Part shown: positions 18,619 through 26,457 of the stretch, in pieces | How positions within the stretch are numbered: position 1 is the stretch's first letter | Layout of the letters: each line of letters opens with the position of its first letter | Origin: Microlunatus flavus | Lineage (GTDB): Bacteria; Actinomycetota; Actinomycetes; Propionibacteriales; Propionibacteriaceae | Direction of reading: 5' to 3' | Length of the DNA stretch: 40,075 bases | Assembly: GCF_900110855.1 (NCBI RefSeq) | Contig: NZ_FOFA01000015.1 | Location: 1 to 40,075 of the forward strand | Program-made: the position numbers and the translations under genes | The notes under the pieces: model-generated | What the model saw: only the letters and a program-made list of their open reading frames with translations | The model's database searches: none | What the model was told of the DNA's origin: nothing

Positions 18619-19854
18619 TCAGGAGGTCGGGCGCAGCACCGCGACGCACTCGACGTGCTGGGTCATCGGGAAGAGGTCGAAGCCGCGGATGCTCGTGGCC
18701 TCGTAGCCGTGCTTCCCCGCGGTCGCCAGGTCGCGGGCGAGGGCGGCGGGGTCGCAGGCGACGTACGCGACCGCGCGCGGGCGGCGCGCCAGGACGTCGC
18801 GCACCACGCGGGCACCGGCGCCCGTCCGGGGCGGGTCGAGCACGACGAGGTCCACGGTCCGCGGGAGCTTGGCGAGGCCCTGCTCCACGCGGTCTGCGGT
18901 GAAGCGGGCATCCCTTCCGGCGTCGGCGAGGTTCCGGCGGGCCGCAGCGACGGCGGCGCGGCCCGACTCGAGGCCCCAGACCTGGCAGCCGGCGTCGACG
19001 AGCGCGCCGGCGAAGAGGCCGACCCCGCCGTACAGGTCGAACGCGCGCTCCCCCGCCCGCGGTGCCAGCCCGTCGAGCACGGCGCCGACGAGCGTGTCGG
19101 CGGCCGCCGGGTGGACCTGCCAGAAGCCGTCGGCCGGCACCGCGTACGCCCGCCCCCGGACCACCTCGGTGAGCCCGCCCTCGGGGGTCGCGTCCCCCGT
19201 GACCTCCGCCCTGCGCCCGACGAGCAGGGCGGTGCCGGTCGGCGTCCCGGCGGCGACGACCTCGGCGCCGGCCGGCCAGGTCCGGTCGACCACGGAGGGC
19301 GTACGGGGCGACGCGATCGGGCACCCGGCGTCGGGCACCGCGACGAGCTCGTGCGAACGGTGCCGGCGCAGCGCGGCGCGCCCCTCGGCGTCGGCGTGGT
19401 AACGCATCCGGGTGCGCCAGCCCAGCCCGTCGTCGTCCCCCGACCCCGGTACGGGCACCGCCTCGACCTCGCCGTCCCAGTCGATCCCGGCGAGGCGCTG
19501 CAGCTGCTCGGCGACGACCGCGGTCTTGAGCCGGCGCTGCGCCGGCAGGCTCGCGTGCTGCCAGTCGCAGCCGCCGCACAGGCCGGGCCCGGCGACCGGG
19601 CAGGGCGGTTCGACCCGGTCGGGCGAGGGCTCGAGCACCTCGGTCGCGTCCCCGCGCCAGAACCGGTCGTGGCTGAGGTCGGTCAGCGTGACCAGCACCC
19701 GCTCCCCCGGCAGCGCGTGCCGGACGAACACCACCCGTCCCGGACCGCCGTCGCCCACGTCGAGCCGGGCGACGCAGTGCCCGCCGTGCGCGACCGGACC
19801 GACCTCGACGGGGCCGACGACCTGCCCCTCGACGTGCTGCGCCACCGCGGTCAC
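18619..19854 (-). CDS. RNA m5U methyltransferase, TrmA/RlmD family
   Basis: A 411-residue SAM-dependent methyltransferase that makes 5-methyluridine in rRNA or tRNA. An N-terminal TRAM-like beta region ([38 protein letters not shown]) is followed by four cysteines expected to bind a [4Fe-4S] cluster (C-x7-C-GG-C in [18 protein letters not shown], and Cys in VPDAGCPI). The SAM site is [26 protein letters not shown], then LDPPRTGAG and the nucleophilic Cys in [13 protein letters not shown]. Whether the target is 23S rRNA or tRNA cannot be decided. The start at 19854 overlaps the stop of the permease (GTGA); GTG at 19846 is an alternative. The pair matches Rv2689c-Rv2690c of M. tuberculosis. Confidence 0.92.
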   Translation of the reverse strand: MTAVAQHVEGQVVGPVEVGPVAHGGHCVARLDVGDGGPGRVVFVRHALPGERVLVTLTDLSHDRFWRGDATEVLEPSPDRVEPPCPVAGPGLCGGCDWQHASLPAQRRLKTAVVAEQLQRLAGIDWDGEVEAVPVPGSGDDDGLGWRTRMRYHADAEGRAALRRHRSHELVAVPDAGCPIASPRTPSVVDRTWPAGAEVVAAGTPTGTALLVGRRAEVTGDATPEGGLTEVVRGRAYAVPADGFWQVHPAAADTLVGAVLDGLAPRAGERAFDLYGGVGLFAGALVDAGCQVWGLESGRAAVAAARRNLADAGRDARFTADRVEQGLAKLPRTVDLVVLDPPRTGAGARVVRDVLARRPRAVAYVACDPAALARDLATAGKHGYEATSIRGFDLFPMTQHVECVAVLRPTS

Positions 19855-21860
19855 TGGAGGTAGCTGCGGCGCGACTGCTCGGCCTGGGTCTCGCGGTGCA
19901 GGCGGCGCTTGGCGACGTCGGAGGACTGGAGCAGGAAGGGCACGGAGGTCACCATGACACCGGGGGTGAAGAGCAGCCGGGTCTTGAGGCGCAGGGCGCT
20001 CTGGTTGTGCAGGATCTGCTCCCACCAGTGCCCGACGACGTACTCGGGGATGTAGACGGTGACGATGTCGCGCGGGTTCTCGGTCCGCAGGCCCTTCACG
20101 TAGCGCAGGATCGGCGTCGTCACCTCCCGGTACGGCGAGGCGATGACCTTGAGCGGCACGTCGATGCCCGCCTCGTCCCACTGCTGCACGAGCCGGTCCG
20201 TCTCGTCGGCGTCGACCGACACGGTGACCGCCTCGAGCGAGCTCGGCCGGGAGGCCTTGGCGAAGGTGAGGGCCCGCATCGTCGGCTTGTGGAGCTTGCT
20301 GACCAGCACCACCGACCGCACCCGGCTCGGCAGCATCCGGTCCTCGCCCTCGACGAGCGCCGTCTCCTCGGCGACGTGGGCGTAGTGGCGGCTGATCGAC
20401 TTCATCAGCACGAAGATCACGGCCATGGCGATGATGGCGATGTAGGCGCCCTGCGCGAACTTGCTCAGCAGGACGATGACCAGGACGGTCCCCGTCATCG
20501 TCAGCCCGACGCCGTTGATGACGCGCGAGCGCTGCATCTGCTTGCGCGCGCGGGGGTCGCGCTCGGTCTTGAGGTGGCGCGTCCAGTGCCGCAGCATCCC
20601 GGTCTGGCTGACCGTGAACGACACGAACACCCCGACCACGTAGAGCTGGATGAGCGAGGTGACGTCGGCCTTGTAGGCGACCACCAGGACGACCGCGAGC
20701 GTCGCGAGCACGACGATCCCGTTGCTGTACGCGAGCCGGTCGCCGCGGGTGTGCAGCTGGCGGGGCAGGTAGCCGTCCTTGGCCAGGATCGAGCCGAGCA
20801 CGGGGAAGCCGTTGAAGGCGGTGTTCGCGGCGAGGAACAGGATGACGAACGTCGCGGCGACGACGAAGTAGAAGCCGGGCCGAAAGTCGTTGAACACCAC
20901 GTCGGCCAGCTGGGCGATGCCGGTCTTCTCGATGACGTCGACGCGCTGGCCGTTGAGCAGGTAGTGCGAGCGGCCGGTGTCGATGAGGCGCAGGCCGGTG
21001 AGGTTCGCGAGCACGATGACGCCGATGACCATCGTCACGGCGACGGTGCCGAGCAGCAGCAGGGTGGTGGCCGCGTTCTTGCTCTTCGGCTTCTTGAACG
21101 CCGGCACGCCGTTGGAGATCGCCTCGACCCCGGTCAGCGCCGCGCAACCGGAGGAGAACGTGCGGGCCAGCAGGGCGACCATCCAGAAGCCGGCGAACTC
21201 GGCGTAGCGCGGCTCGGCCTCGATCGTGTACTGCGCGCTCTCGGCCCGCAACGGCTCCCCGAGCACGAGGATCCGGAACAGGCCCCACACGACCATCAGC
21301 AGGACGCCGCCCATGAAGCAGTAGACGGGCACCGCGAACAGCCCGCCCGACTCGCGCACGCCGCGCAGGTTGAGCGCGGCGAGCAGCACGACCACCACCG
21401 AGGCCGCGAGGGCCTCGTGGCCGTCGAGGAAGTGCAGGAACGGCACCGACTTGGCGTTCTGGACGCCGGAGGAGATGGACACGGCCACGGTCAGGACGTA
21501 GTCGACGAGCAGGGCGCTGGCCACGGTGAGGCCGGCGTTGGGCCCGAGGTTGACCGTGGCGACCTCGTAGTCGCCGCCCCCCGAGGGGTACGCCCGGACG
21601 TTCTGGCGGTAGGACGCGACGACGACGAGCATGACGACCGCGACGAGGATCGCGATCTTCCACGAGAAGGCGTAGCCCGCGAGCCCGGCCAGCGACAGGG
21701 TGATGAGGATCTCGTCGGGTGCGTACGCGACCGAGGACAGCGCGTCGGAGGCGAAGACCGGCAGGGCGATCCGCTTGGGGAGCAGCGTCTCGCCGAGCTG
21801 GGTGCTCGAGAGCTTGCGGCCGATCAGCAGGCGCTTGCCCAGCTCGGAGACGTGGACCAC
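19851..21860 (-). CDS. APC-family permease, KimA-like probable potassium transporter
   Basis: A 669-residue membrane protein with about 12 transmembrane segments in the first 430 residues and a C-terminal cytosolic domain of about 200 residues (SVVLVSKLHKPTMRALTFAKASRPSSLEAVTVSVD...). The first segment reads ALPVFASDALSSVAYAPDEILITL, a signature of the APC subgroup that includes B. subtilis KimA; YPSGGGDYEVATVNLGPNAGL follows. Annotated as an amino-acid permease in many genomes, but its divergent pairing with two TrkA-type proteins argues for potassium. The GTG at 21860 is supported by a leaderless -10 (TAGCAT) eight bases upstream; the longer frame to 22217 runs antisense to ceoB and is rejected. 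Confidence 0.88.
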   Translation of the reverse strand: MVHVSELGKRLLIGRKLSSTQLGETLLPKRIALPVFASDALSSVAYAPDEILITLSLAGLAGYAFSWKIAILVAVVMLVVVASYRQNVRAYPSGGGDYEVATVNLGPNAGLTVASALLVDYVLTVAVSISSGVQNAKSVPFLHFLDGHEALAASVVVVLLAALNLRGVRESGGLFAVPVYCFMGGVLLMVVWGLFRILVLGEPLRAESAQYTIEAEPRYAEFAGFWMVALLARTFSSGCAALTGVEAISNGVPAFKKPKSKNAATTLLLLGTVAVTMVIGVIVLANLTGLRLIDTGRSHYLLNGQRVDVIEKTGIAQLADVVFNDFRPGFYFVVAATFVILFLAANTAFNGFPVLGSILAKDGYLPRQLHTRGDRLAYSNGIVVLATLAVVLVVAYKADVTSLIQLYVVGVFVSFTVSQTGMLRHWTRHLKTERDPRARKQMQRSRVINGVGLTMTGTVLVIVLLSKFAQGAYIAIIAMAVIFVLMKSISRHYAHVAEETALVEGEDRMLPSRVRSVVLVSKLHKPTMRALTFAKASRPSSLEAVTVSVDADETDRLVQQWDEAGIDVPLKVIASPYREVTTPILRYVKGLRTENPRDIVTVYIPEYVVGHWWEQILHNQSALRLKTRLLFTPGVMVTSVPFLLQSSDVAKRRLHRETQAEQSRRSYLQ

Positions 21861-21868
21861 GAGCAGCG

Positions 21869-21874
21869 ATGCTA
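21869..21874 (-). promoter_or_regulatory. Leaderless -10 element of the permease gene
   Basis: TAGCAT on the minus strand, eight bases before GTG 21860. It shares a 76-bp gap with the divergent ceoB promoter, so both transcription units could be controlled together. Confidence 0.5.
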
Positions 21875-21923
21875 GTGCGGGCGGTCGTCGATCACGCGCC
21901 GAAGCAGCGTGCCGCTCCTCCCC

Positions 21924-21929
21924 TACACT
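21924..21929 (+). promoter_or_regulatory. Leaderless -10 element of ceoB
   Basis: TACACT followed by seven bases and GTG at 21937, the usual leaderless layout. Confidence 0.5.
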
Positions 21930-21936
21930 CGCCAGG

Positions 21937-22599
21937 GTGCACATCGTGATCATGGGTTGCGGCCGCGTGGGCTCCACCCTGGCCCGCTCGCTGGAGAAGC
22001 GCGGGCACACGGTCGCGGTGATCGACGTGAACGTCGACGCCTTCCGCCGCCTCGGCCCCGACTTCGGCGGCCGGACGGTCAAGGGCGTGGGCTTCGACCG
22101 CGAGGTGCTGCTCGAGGCGGGCATCGAGGAGGCCGACGGCTTCGCCGCGGTGTCCAGCGGCGACAACTCCAACATCCTGGCCGCCCGGGTCGTGCGCGAG
22201 ACGTTCGCGGTCGACAACGTGGTGGCCAGGATCTACGACCCGGGCCGCGCCGAGGTCTACGAGCGCCTCGGGATCCCGACGGTCGCCACCGTCCGCTGGA
22301 CCTCCGACCAGGTGCTGCGCCGGCTGCTGCCCGCGGGCTCCGAGCCGGTGTGGCGCGACCCGTCGGGCAACGTCCGGATCATCGAGGTGCACGTCGACCG
22401 CTCCTGGGTCGGCCGCACCGTCGGCGACATCGAGGAGGCGACCGGCGCCCGGGTGCCGTTCCTCTTCCGGATGGGCTCGGCCCTCGTGCCCAAGGACGCC
22501 ACGATCTTCCAGGACGGCGACCTCGTCTACGCCGCCGTGCAGGACGCCGAGCTGGCCCGCGTCGAGGACGTCCTCGCCGCCGCGCCCAAAGGGGAGTAG
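21937..22599 (+). CDS. ceoB: TrkA/KtrA-type potassium regulatory subunit (CeoB)
   Basis: A 220-residue cytosolic RCK protein. The N-terminal TrkA-N domain begins HIVIMGCGRVGSTLARSLEKRGHTVAVIDVNVDAFRRL, with the GxGxxG loop and the Asp that binds the nucleotide ribose. A TrkA-C domain follows from about residue 140 (VRIIEVHVDRSWVGRTVGDIEEATGARVPFLFRMG). Such subunits gate potassium transport according to nucleotide state. The GTG at 21937 has a leaderless -10. The next gene begins 6 bases after the stop, so ceoB and ceoC are an operon, as in mycobacteria. The membrane partner is probably the divergent permease, since no TrkH/KtrB gene is in the window. Confidence 0.93.
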   Translation: MHIVIMGCGRVGSTLARSLEKRGHTVAVIDVNVDAFRRLGPDFGGRTVKGVGFDREVLLEAGIEEADGFAAVSSGDNSNILAARVVRETFAVDNVVARIYDPGRAEVYERLGIPTVATVRWTSDQVLRRLLPAGSEPVWRDPSGNVRIIEVHVDRSWVGRTVGDIEEATGARVPFLFRMGSALVPKDATIFQDGDLVYAAVQDAELARVEDVLAAAPKGE

Positions 22600-22605
22600 C
22601 AAGCC

Positions 22606-23322
22606 GTGAGGGTCGTCATCGCCGGGGCCGGGAACGTCGGCCGCTCCATCGCCGCCGAGCTCGTGGGCAAGGGCCACGAGATCCTGCTGATCGACCGGGA
22701 CCCGCGCGCCATCAAGTCCGACACGCTCCCCCAGGCGGAGTGGCTGCTGGCCGACGCCTGCGAGCTGTCCTCGCTCGAGGAGGCCGGGATCGACACCTGC
22801 GACGTGGCCATCGCCGCGACCGGGGACGACAAGGCCAACCTGGTCATCTCGCTGCTCTGCAAGACCGAGTTCGGCGTGCCACGCACCGTCGGCCGGGTGA
22901 ACCACCCCAAGAACGAGTGGCTGTTCAACGAGGTCTGGGGCGTCGACGTGTCCGTCTCGACCCCGCGGCTGATGTCCGCGCTCGTCGAGGAGGCCGTCAC
23001 GGTCGGTGACCTCGTGCGGCTGATGACCTTCCACGAGGGCGAGTCGAGCCTGGTGGAGATGACGCTGCCGGCCTCCAGCCCGGTCGCCGGGCAGCGGATC
23101 GGCGACCAGACCTGGCCCGGCGACGCGGTGCTGGTCGCGATCATCCGCGACGCCCGCACGCAGGCACCCGACCCGGACGGCTCGCTGGAGGCGGGCGACG
23201 AGCTCCTGTTCGTCACCGCGCAGGTCGACGAGCAGGAGCTGGCCGACGTCCTCTCGCCGCGCCAGGGCGGGGTCAAGGACGTGTCGGTCTCCACGCCACG
23301 GATGGTGACGCCCGGCCTCTGA
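22606..23322 (+). CDS. ceoC: TrkA-type potassium regulatory subunit (CeoC)
   Basis: A 238-residue paralogue of ceoB. The TrkA-N domain starts VVIAGAGNVGRSIAAELVGKGHEILLIDRDPRAI; IAATGDDKANLVISLLCKTEFGVPRTVGRVNHPKNEWLFNEVWGVD is the typical second half of the domain. The TrkA-C domain covers about residues 140-220 (SSLVEMTLPASSPVAGQRIGDQTWPGDAVLVAIIRD). The GTG at 22606 has GGGGAG about 10 bases upstream, overlapping the end of ceoB. The two proteins probably form a heteromeric ring. A terminator hairpin overlaps its stop codon. Confidence 0.93.
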   Translation: MRVVIAGAGNVGRSIAAELVGKGHEILLIDRDPRAIKSDTLPQAEWLLADACELSSLEEAGIDTCDVAIAATGDDKANLVISLLCKTEFGVPRTVGRVNHPKNEWLFNEVWGVDVSVSTPRLMSALVEEAVTVGDLVRLMTFHEGESSLVEMTLPASSPVAGQRIGDQTWPGDAVLVAIIRDARTQAPDPDGSLEAGDELLFVTAQVDEQELADVLSPRQGGVKDVSVSTPRMVTPGL

Positions 23323-23335
23323 GCGGCCGGGCGTC
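23307..23335. terminator. Bidirectional terminator between ceoC and the propeller gene
   Basis: An 11-bp perfect stem (GACGCCCGGCC at 23307-23317 and its complement at 23325-23335) with a 7-base loop that contains the ceoC stop. It also lies just downstream of the convergent gene ending at 23342. Confidence 0.7.
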
Positions 23336-23341
23336 CCGCCC

Positions 23342-26239
23342 TCAGCTGGGGATGACCCACTTCTGCGCCGCGCTCCAGTTGCAGTTGTAGATCTGCAGCT
23401 GGACGCGGTCGACCGCCTTGGCGCCCGGGATGTCGAGGCAGAGACCGGACGCGGTGTTCACCAGCGCCTGCGCGGTCCCCGTCCGGTACGTCCACTTCTG
23501 GCTCGCCCGGCCGTCGCACAGCCCGATCTGCACCTTGGCGCCCTTCAGCGTCGAGCCGCCCGCGACGTCGAGGCACCGGCTGAGACCGCGGACGGTGCCG
23601 TCGCCCGGCAGCGTCCAGGTCTGCGCCCGGGAGCCGTTGCAGGTGTAGAGCTGCACGGGCGTGCCCTCGGTCTGGAGCGCCGACTTGATGTCGGCGCACT
23701 TGCCGCCCAGGCCGGTGATCGGTCCGGTCTTCGCGGTCGGGGCCGCGACCGCCGTCCCCGTGAAGGTCACGGTCTGCGCACCCTTCCCGTCGTTGGCGGA
23801 GATCACGTAGCTCCCCGTGAACGTCCCTGCCTTGGTCGGGCTGAAGGTCACCGACTGGTGGATCACGTCGCCCGGCTCGATCGGCTGGCCCTCGGCCACG
23901 GGGGTCGGGACGAGGAAGGGCGCCGTCGGCGGGGCGGCCTTGGTCAGCGTGACGACGAGGTTGCCGGTGTTGCTCAGGTCGAAGGTCTTGGTCGACGAGG
24001 CGCCCACCGTGACGGAGCCGAAGTCGACGGCCTTCGGCGTGATCGTCAGCAGCGGGGCGCCCGTGACGCCCTTGCCCGTGACGGCGATGTGCACGTCGCC
24101 GGTGGACGACGAGATCACGACCTCCGAGCCGTTGGTGCGGGTCGCCGTCGGGGCGTAGGTGATCGGCACCGACAACGAGGCGCCGGGAGCCAGCGTCGTG
24201 CCGACCGCCGGCAGGCTCGGGGCGCTGAAGGGCGCCGTCGGCACCGTCGTCCCGGTGATCTGGGTGGGCGTCGTCCCGCTGTTCGACACGCTCACGCTGG
24301 TCGTCACCCGGCCACCGACGGGCACCTCGCCGAACTCGACGCTCGTCGGGTCGGACCGCAGCCCGTCCTGGCTGGCGTAGCCGTGGACGTCGAAGGCGAA
24401 GGTGCCGGCGGACGTCGAGAACGACAGCGCCCCCGAGACCGCCCCCGCCGACGTCGGCGCGAAGGTGACCGGCACGGTCAGCGACGCGCCCGCGGCCATC
24501 GTCGTCGGCAGGGTCACCGCTCCGGTGGAGAACGGGGCGGCGGTGGAGACGGCGTTGACCGTCACCGGGGAGGTGGCGGTGACCGTGACCTGCTGGGTGC
24601 CCGAGCTGTTGACCCCCACGTAGCCGAAGTCGGTGGGCGACCCGGTCACGGCGCTCGTCGTGGGGCGGCCGAAGCCGTAGACCTGGCCGGTCCGGGTGCC
24701 GACGTAGACGCGCCCGCTGTCGGTCGCGGGCACCGCGAACTTCGAGGCCGTGCCGATCGGGGCGGAGTAGCGCAGCGTCATCGCGCCCTTGGAGGGGAGC
24801 GCGTCGTACGCCTGGAGCTGCGCGCCGCTGCCGTTCGAGCCCGAGCTGTAGACGAGCCAGACCAGCGCCGACCCGGACGTCCCGTTCGAGGTCACGACCG
24901 GGGAGCCCGAGCCGAAGCCGAAGGTCTGCGCGGAGACCCCCGTGCGGCTCAGGACCGGGTTGCCGTCGGCGGTGGCGCCGATCTTGAACGCCGAGAGCGG
25001 GCCGCCGCTCGGAGCCATGTAGACGTAGCCGCCGTTGCTGCCGCCCCAGAACGCGGGGTGGCCCCAGACGCCGCGGTACGGGCCGGCGGTCTGCAGCACG
25101 TCGTCGGTGGCGTTCGGGCCCTGCCCGGTCCCACCGAGGTCGTCGCGGTCGAGCAGGAACACCCGGCCGTCCTTGCCGGTCTGCACCAGCAGGTGCGGGT
25201 GGGACGCCGTCCCGAACCCGTCCGGCACGGCCATCGGGCCGCCCGAGCCGAAGTCGGTGTCGTCGGTGTCGAGGTTGGTGTTGTTGACCGGGGAGAAGAA
25301 GTCGACCGCCTTGAGCGTGCGGTCCGGCTGCACCTGCAGCCGGATGATCGACTCGGCCAGGTTGTTCGGGACGGCGGAGCCCGGGCCCTTCGCGGGCGAC
25401 ACGCCGTTGCCCGTGGACACGATGATCCGGCCCGGACCGTCGGACACCAGCCCGCCGCCGGCCTGCCAGATGCCCGCACCGTCCGTGCCGCCGGTCTGGG
25501 ACGCCCACATCGAGGTGCGCTTGCCGGTGGCCGCGTCGAAGCCCATGACGTAGCCCGAGAACGGCTTGACGTCGCAGTGGCTGCCGAACCCGGCGTAGAC
25601 GACGCCGTCCATCAGCAGGAGACCGGCTCGCTGCAGCTGGGTGCGCGGGGAGAAGACCCGCGCCGGGTCGTTGTCCGGCGACCCGGTGATGACGGTCGGG
25701 AAGCCGGTGCGCTCGGCGCCGGTCGTGATGTCGATCGCGTGCAGCTCCCAGCGCGGCTTGTCGGCGTTCGCCGCGGTGTCGACCTTGGCGGTGAAGTAGG
25801 CCGTGCCGGTCGCCGGGTCGACCACCGGGGTCGACGTGCTGCCGATGTTCGGGACGAGGTCGCCGCAGCCGATCGGCGCGACCGACCAGGCCGGCCCGAG
25901 GTTCCGCGACCAGCGCACGACGCCGGAGGTGGGGTCGAGGCCGTACGCCCGGTTGTTCTCCGTGACGACCAGGACCGTGTTCTTCGCGACGACCGGCTGG
26001 GCGTACACCTGCCCGTCGAGCTGCGTGGCGAAGATCTGGCCGAAGTCCGGCGCCGTGACGTCGGACGCCGTCAGGTTGGGCTCGTTGCTGTCCCACCCGG
26101 TGCGGAGCGTGTCGACCGACACGGTGTTGACGTCGGCCGACGCCGTCGTGACCGGGCCGGCGACGGCCACGGCGGCCGACACCAGACCGGCGAGCACGGC
26201 TCCTACGAGCGCGCGTGAACGATGAGCCTTGGCAGGCAT
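23342..26239 (-). CDS. Secreted propeller / ASH-repeat / ricin-type lectin protein, copy 1
   Basis: A 965-residue exported protein. A Sec signal peptide ends near residue 35 (TTASA|DVN). Residues about 36-525 form a PQQ-like beta-propeller with repeats such as VYAQPVVAKNTVLVVTENNRAYGLDP and VFLLDRDDLGG, two Cys pairs (IGCGDL, SHCDV), and an acidic loop NTNLDTDDTDFGSGG that could bind calcium. Three Ig-like ASH/choice-of-anchor-D repeats follow (about 533-625, 633-725, 736-835), each opening with a D/E-FG-x-V pattern. A ricin-type beta-trefoil (about 840-965) ends the protein with Q-x-W motifs AQTW, SQKW and AQKW. There is no LPxTG or membrane anchor. The likely role is binding cell-wall or environmental glycans; no catalytic residues are recognised. 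The leader carries a G-quadruplex motif. Its tandem paralogue lies immediately upstream. Confidence 0.9.
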   Translation of the reverse strand: MPAKAHRSRALVGAVLAGLVSAAVAVAGPVTTASADVNTVSVDTLRTGWDSNEPNLTASDVTAPDFGQIFATQLDGQVYAQPVVAKNTVLVVTENNRAYGLDPTSGVVRWSRNLGPAWSVAPIGCGDLVPNIGSTSTPVVDPATGTAYFTAKVDTAANADKPRWELHAIDITTGAERTGFPTVITGSPDNDPARVFSPRTQLQRAGLLLMDGVVYAGFGSHCDVKPFSGYVMGFDAATGKRTSMWASQTGGTDGAGIWQAGGGLVSDGPGRIIVSTGNGVSPAKGPGSAVPNNLAESIIRLQVQPDRTLKAVDFFSPVNNTNLDTDDTDFGSGGPMAVPDGFGTASHPHLLVQTGKDGRVFLLDRDDLGGTGQGPNATDDVLQTAGPYRGVWGHPAFWGGSNGGYVYMAPSGGPLSAFKIGATADGNPVLSRTGVSAQTFGFGSGSPVVTSNGTSGSALVWLVYSSGSNGSGAQLQAYDALPSKGAMTLRYSAPIGTASKFAVPATDSGRVYVGTRTGQVYGFGRPTTSAVTGSPTDFGYVGVNSSGTQQVTVTATSPVTVNAVSTAAPFSTGAVTLPTTMAAGASLTVPVTFAPTSAGAVSGALSFSTSAGTFAFDVHGYASQDGLRSDPTSVEFGEVPVGGRVTTSVSVSNSGTTPTQITGTTVPTAPFSAPSLPAVGTTLAPGASLSVPITYAPTATRTNGSEVVISSSTGDVHIAVTGKGVTGAPLLTITPKAVDFGSVTVGASSTKTFDLSNTGNLVVTLTKAAPPTAPFLVPTPVAEGQPIEPGDVIHQSVTFSPTKAGTFTGSYVISANDGKGAQTVTFTGTAVAAPTAKTGPITGLGGKCADIKSALQTEGTPVQLYTCNGSRAQTWTLPGDGTVRGLSRCLDVAGGSTLKGAKVQIGLCDGRASQKWTYRTGTAQALVNTASGLCLDIPGAKAVDRVQLQIYNCNWSAAQKWVIPS

Positions 26240-26246
26240 GAGTGAT

Positions 26247-26276
26247 CCCCGATTCCCCCGACCCCCGGTACCCCCC
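26247..26276 (-). promoter_or_regulatory. G-quadruplex motif over the ribosome-binding site of copy 1
   Basis: On the minus strand four G-runs of 6, 5, 5 and 4 bases are separated by loops of 4, 2 and 4 bases (26276 down to 26247). The last run is the Shine-Dalgarno, seven bases before the ATG at 26239. If it folds in the mRNA, it would hide the ribosome-binding site. Confidence 0.6.
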
Positions 26277-26390
26277 AGGGGAGAACTGCTGGCCTATCGT
26301 CCCGCAGGTTCCGTTGCCCTGCTGAGGAAACGGCGAAGTGTGACCCAGCCGTACGCACGGGCGGCGACCGTCGGGTCCCGGGACGCACGA

Positions 26391-26428
26391 ACGGCGGCGC
26401 ACCGGGGTCGTCCCCGGCGCGCCGCCGT
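26391..26428 (-). terminator. Terminator hairpin of propeller copy 2
   Basis: 17-bp arms (26391-26407 and 26412-26428) with one mismatch and a 4-base loop, starting 30 bases downstream of the stop at 26458. It should separate copy 2 from copy 1, which are in the same direction. Confidence 0.75.
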
Positions 26429-26457
26429 CGTGGCGGTGGTTCAGCGTCCTCGCTGGC

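Noticed and set aside
21861-22217. N-terminal extension of the permease frame into ceoB
   Set aside because: It is antisense to ceoB, and a leaderless -10 eight bases before GTG 21860 fixes the start.
26295-26335. Similarity of the copy 1 leader (CAGGGCAA and GGGACGATAGGCC) to the c-di-GMP-I riboswitch core
   Set aside because: Only short pieces match; the GNRA tetraloop/receptor arrangement and the second stem of that riboswitch cannot be built from this sequence.
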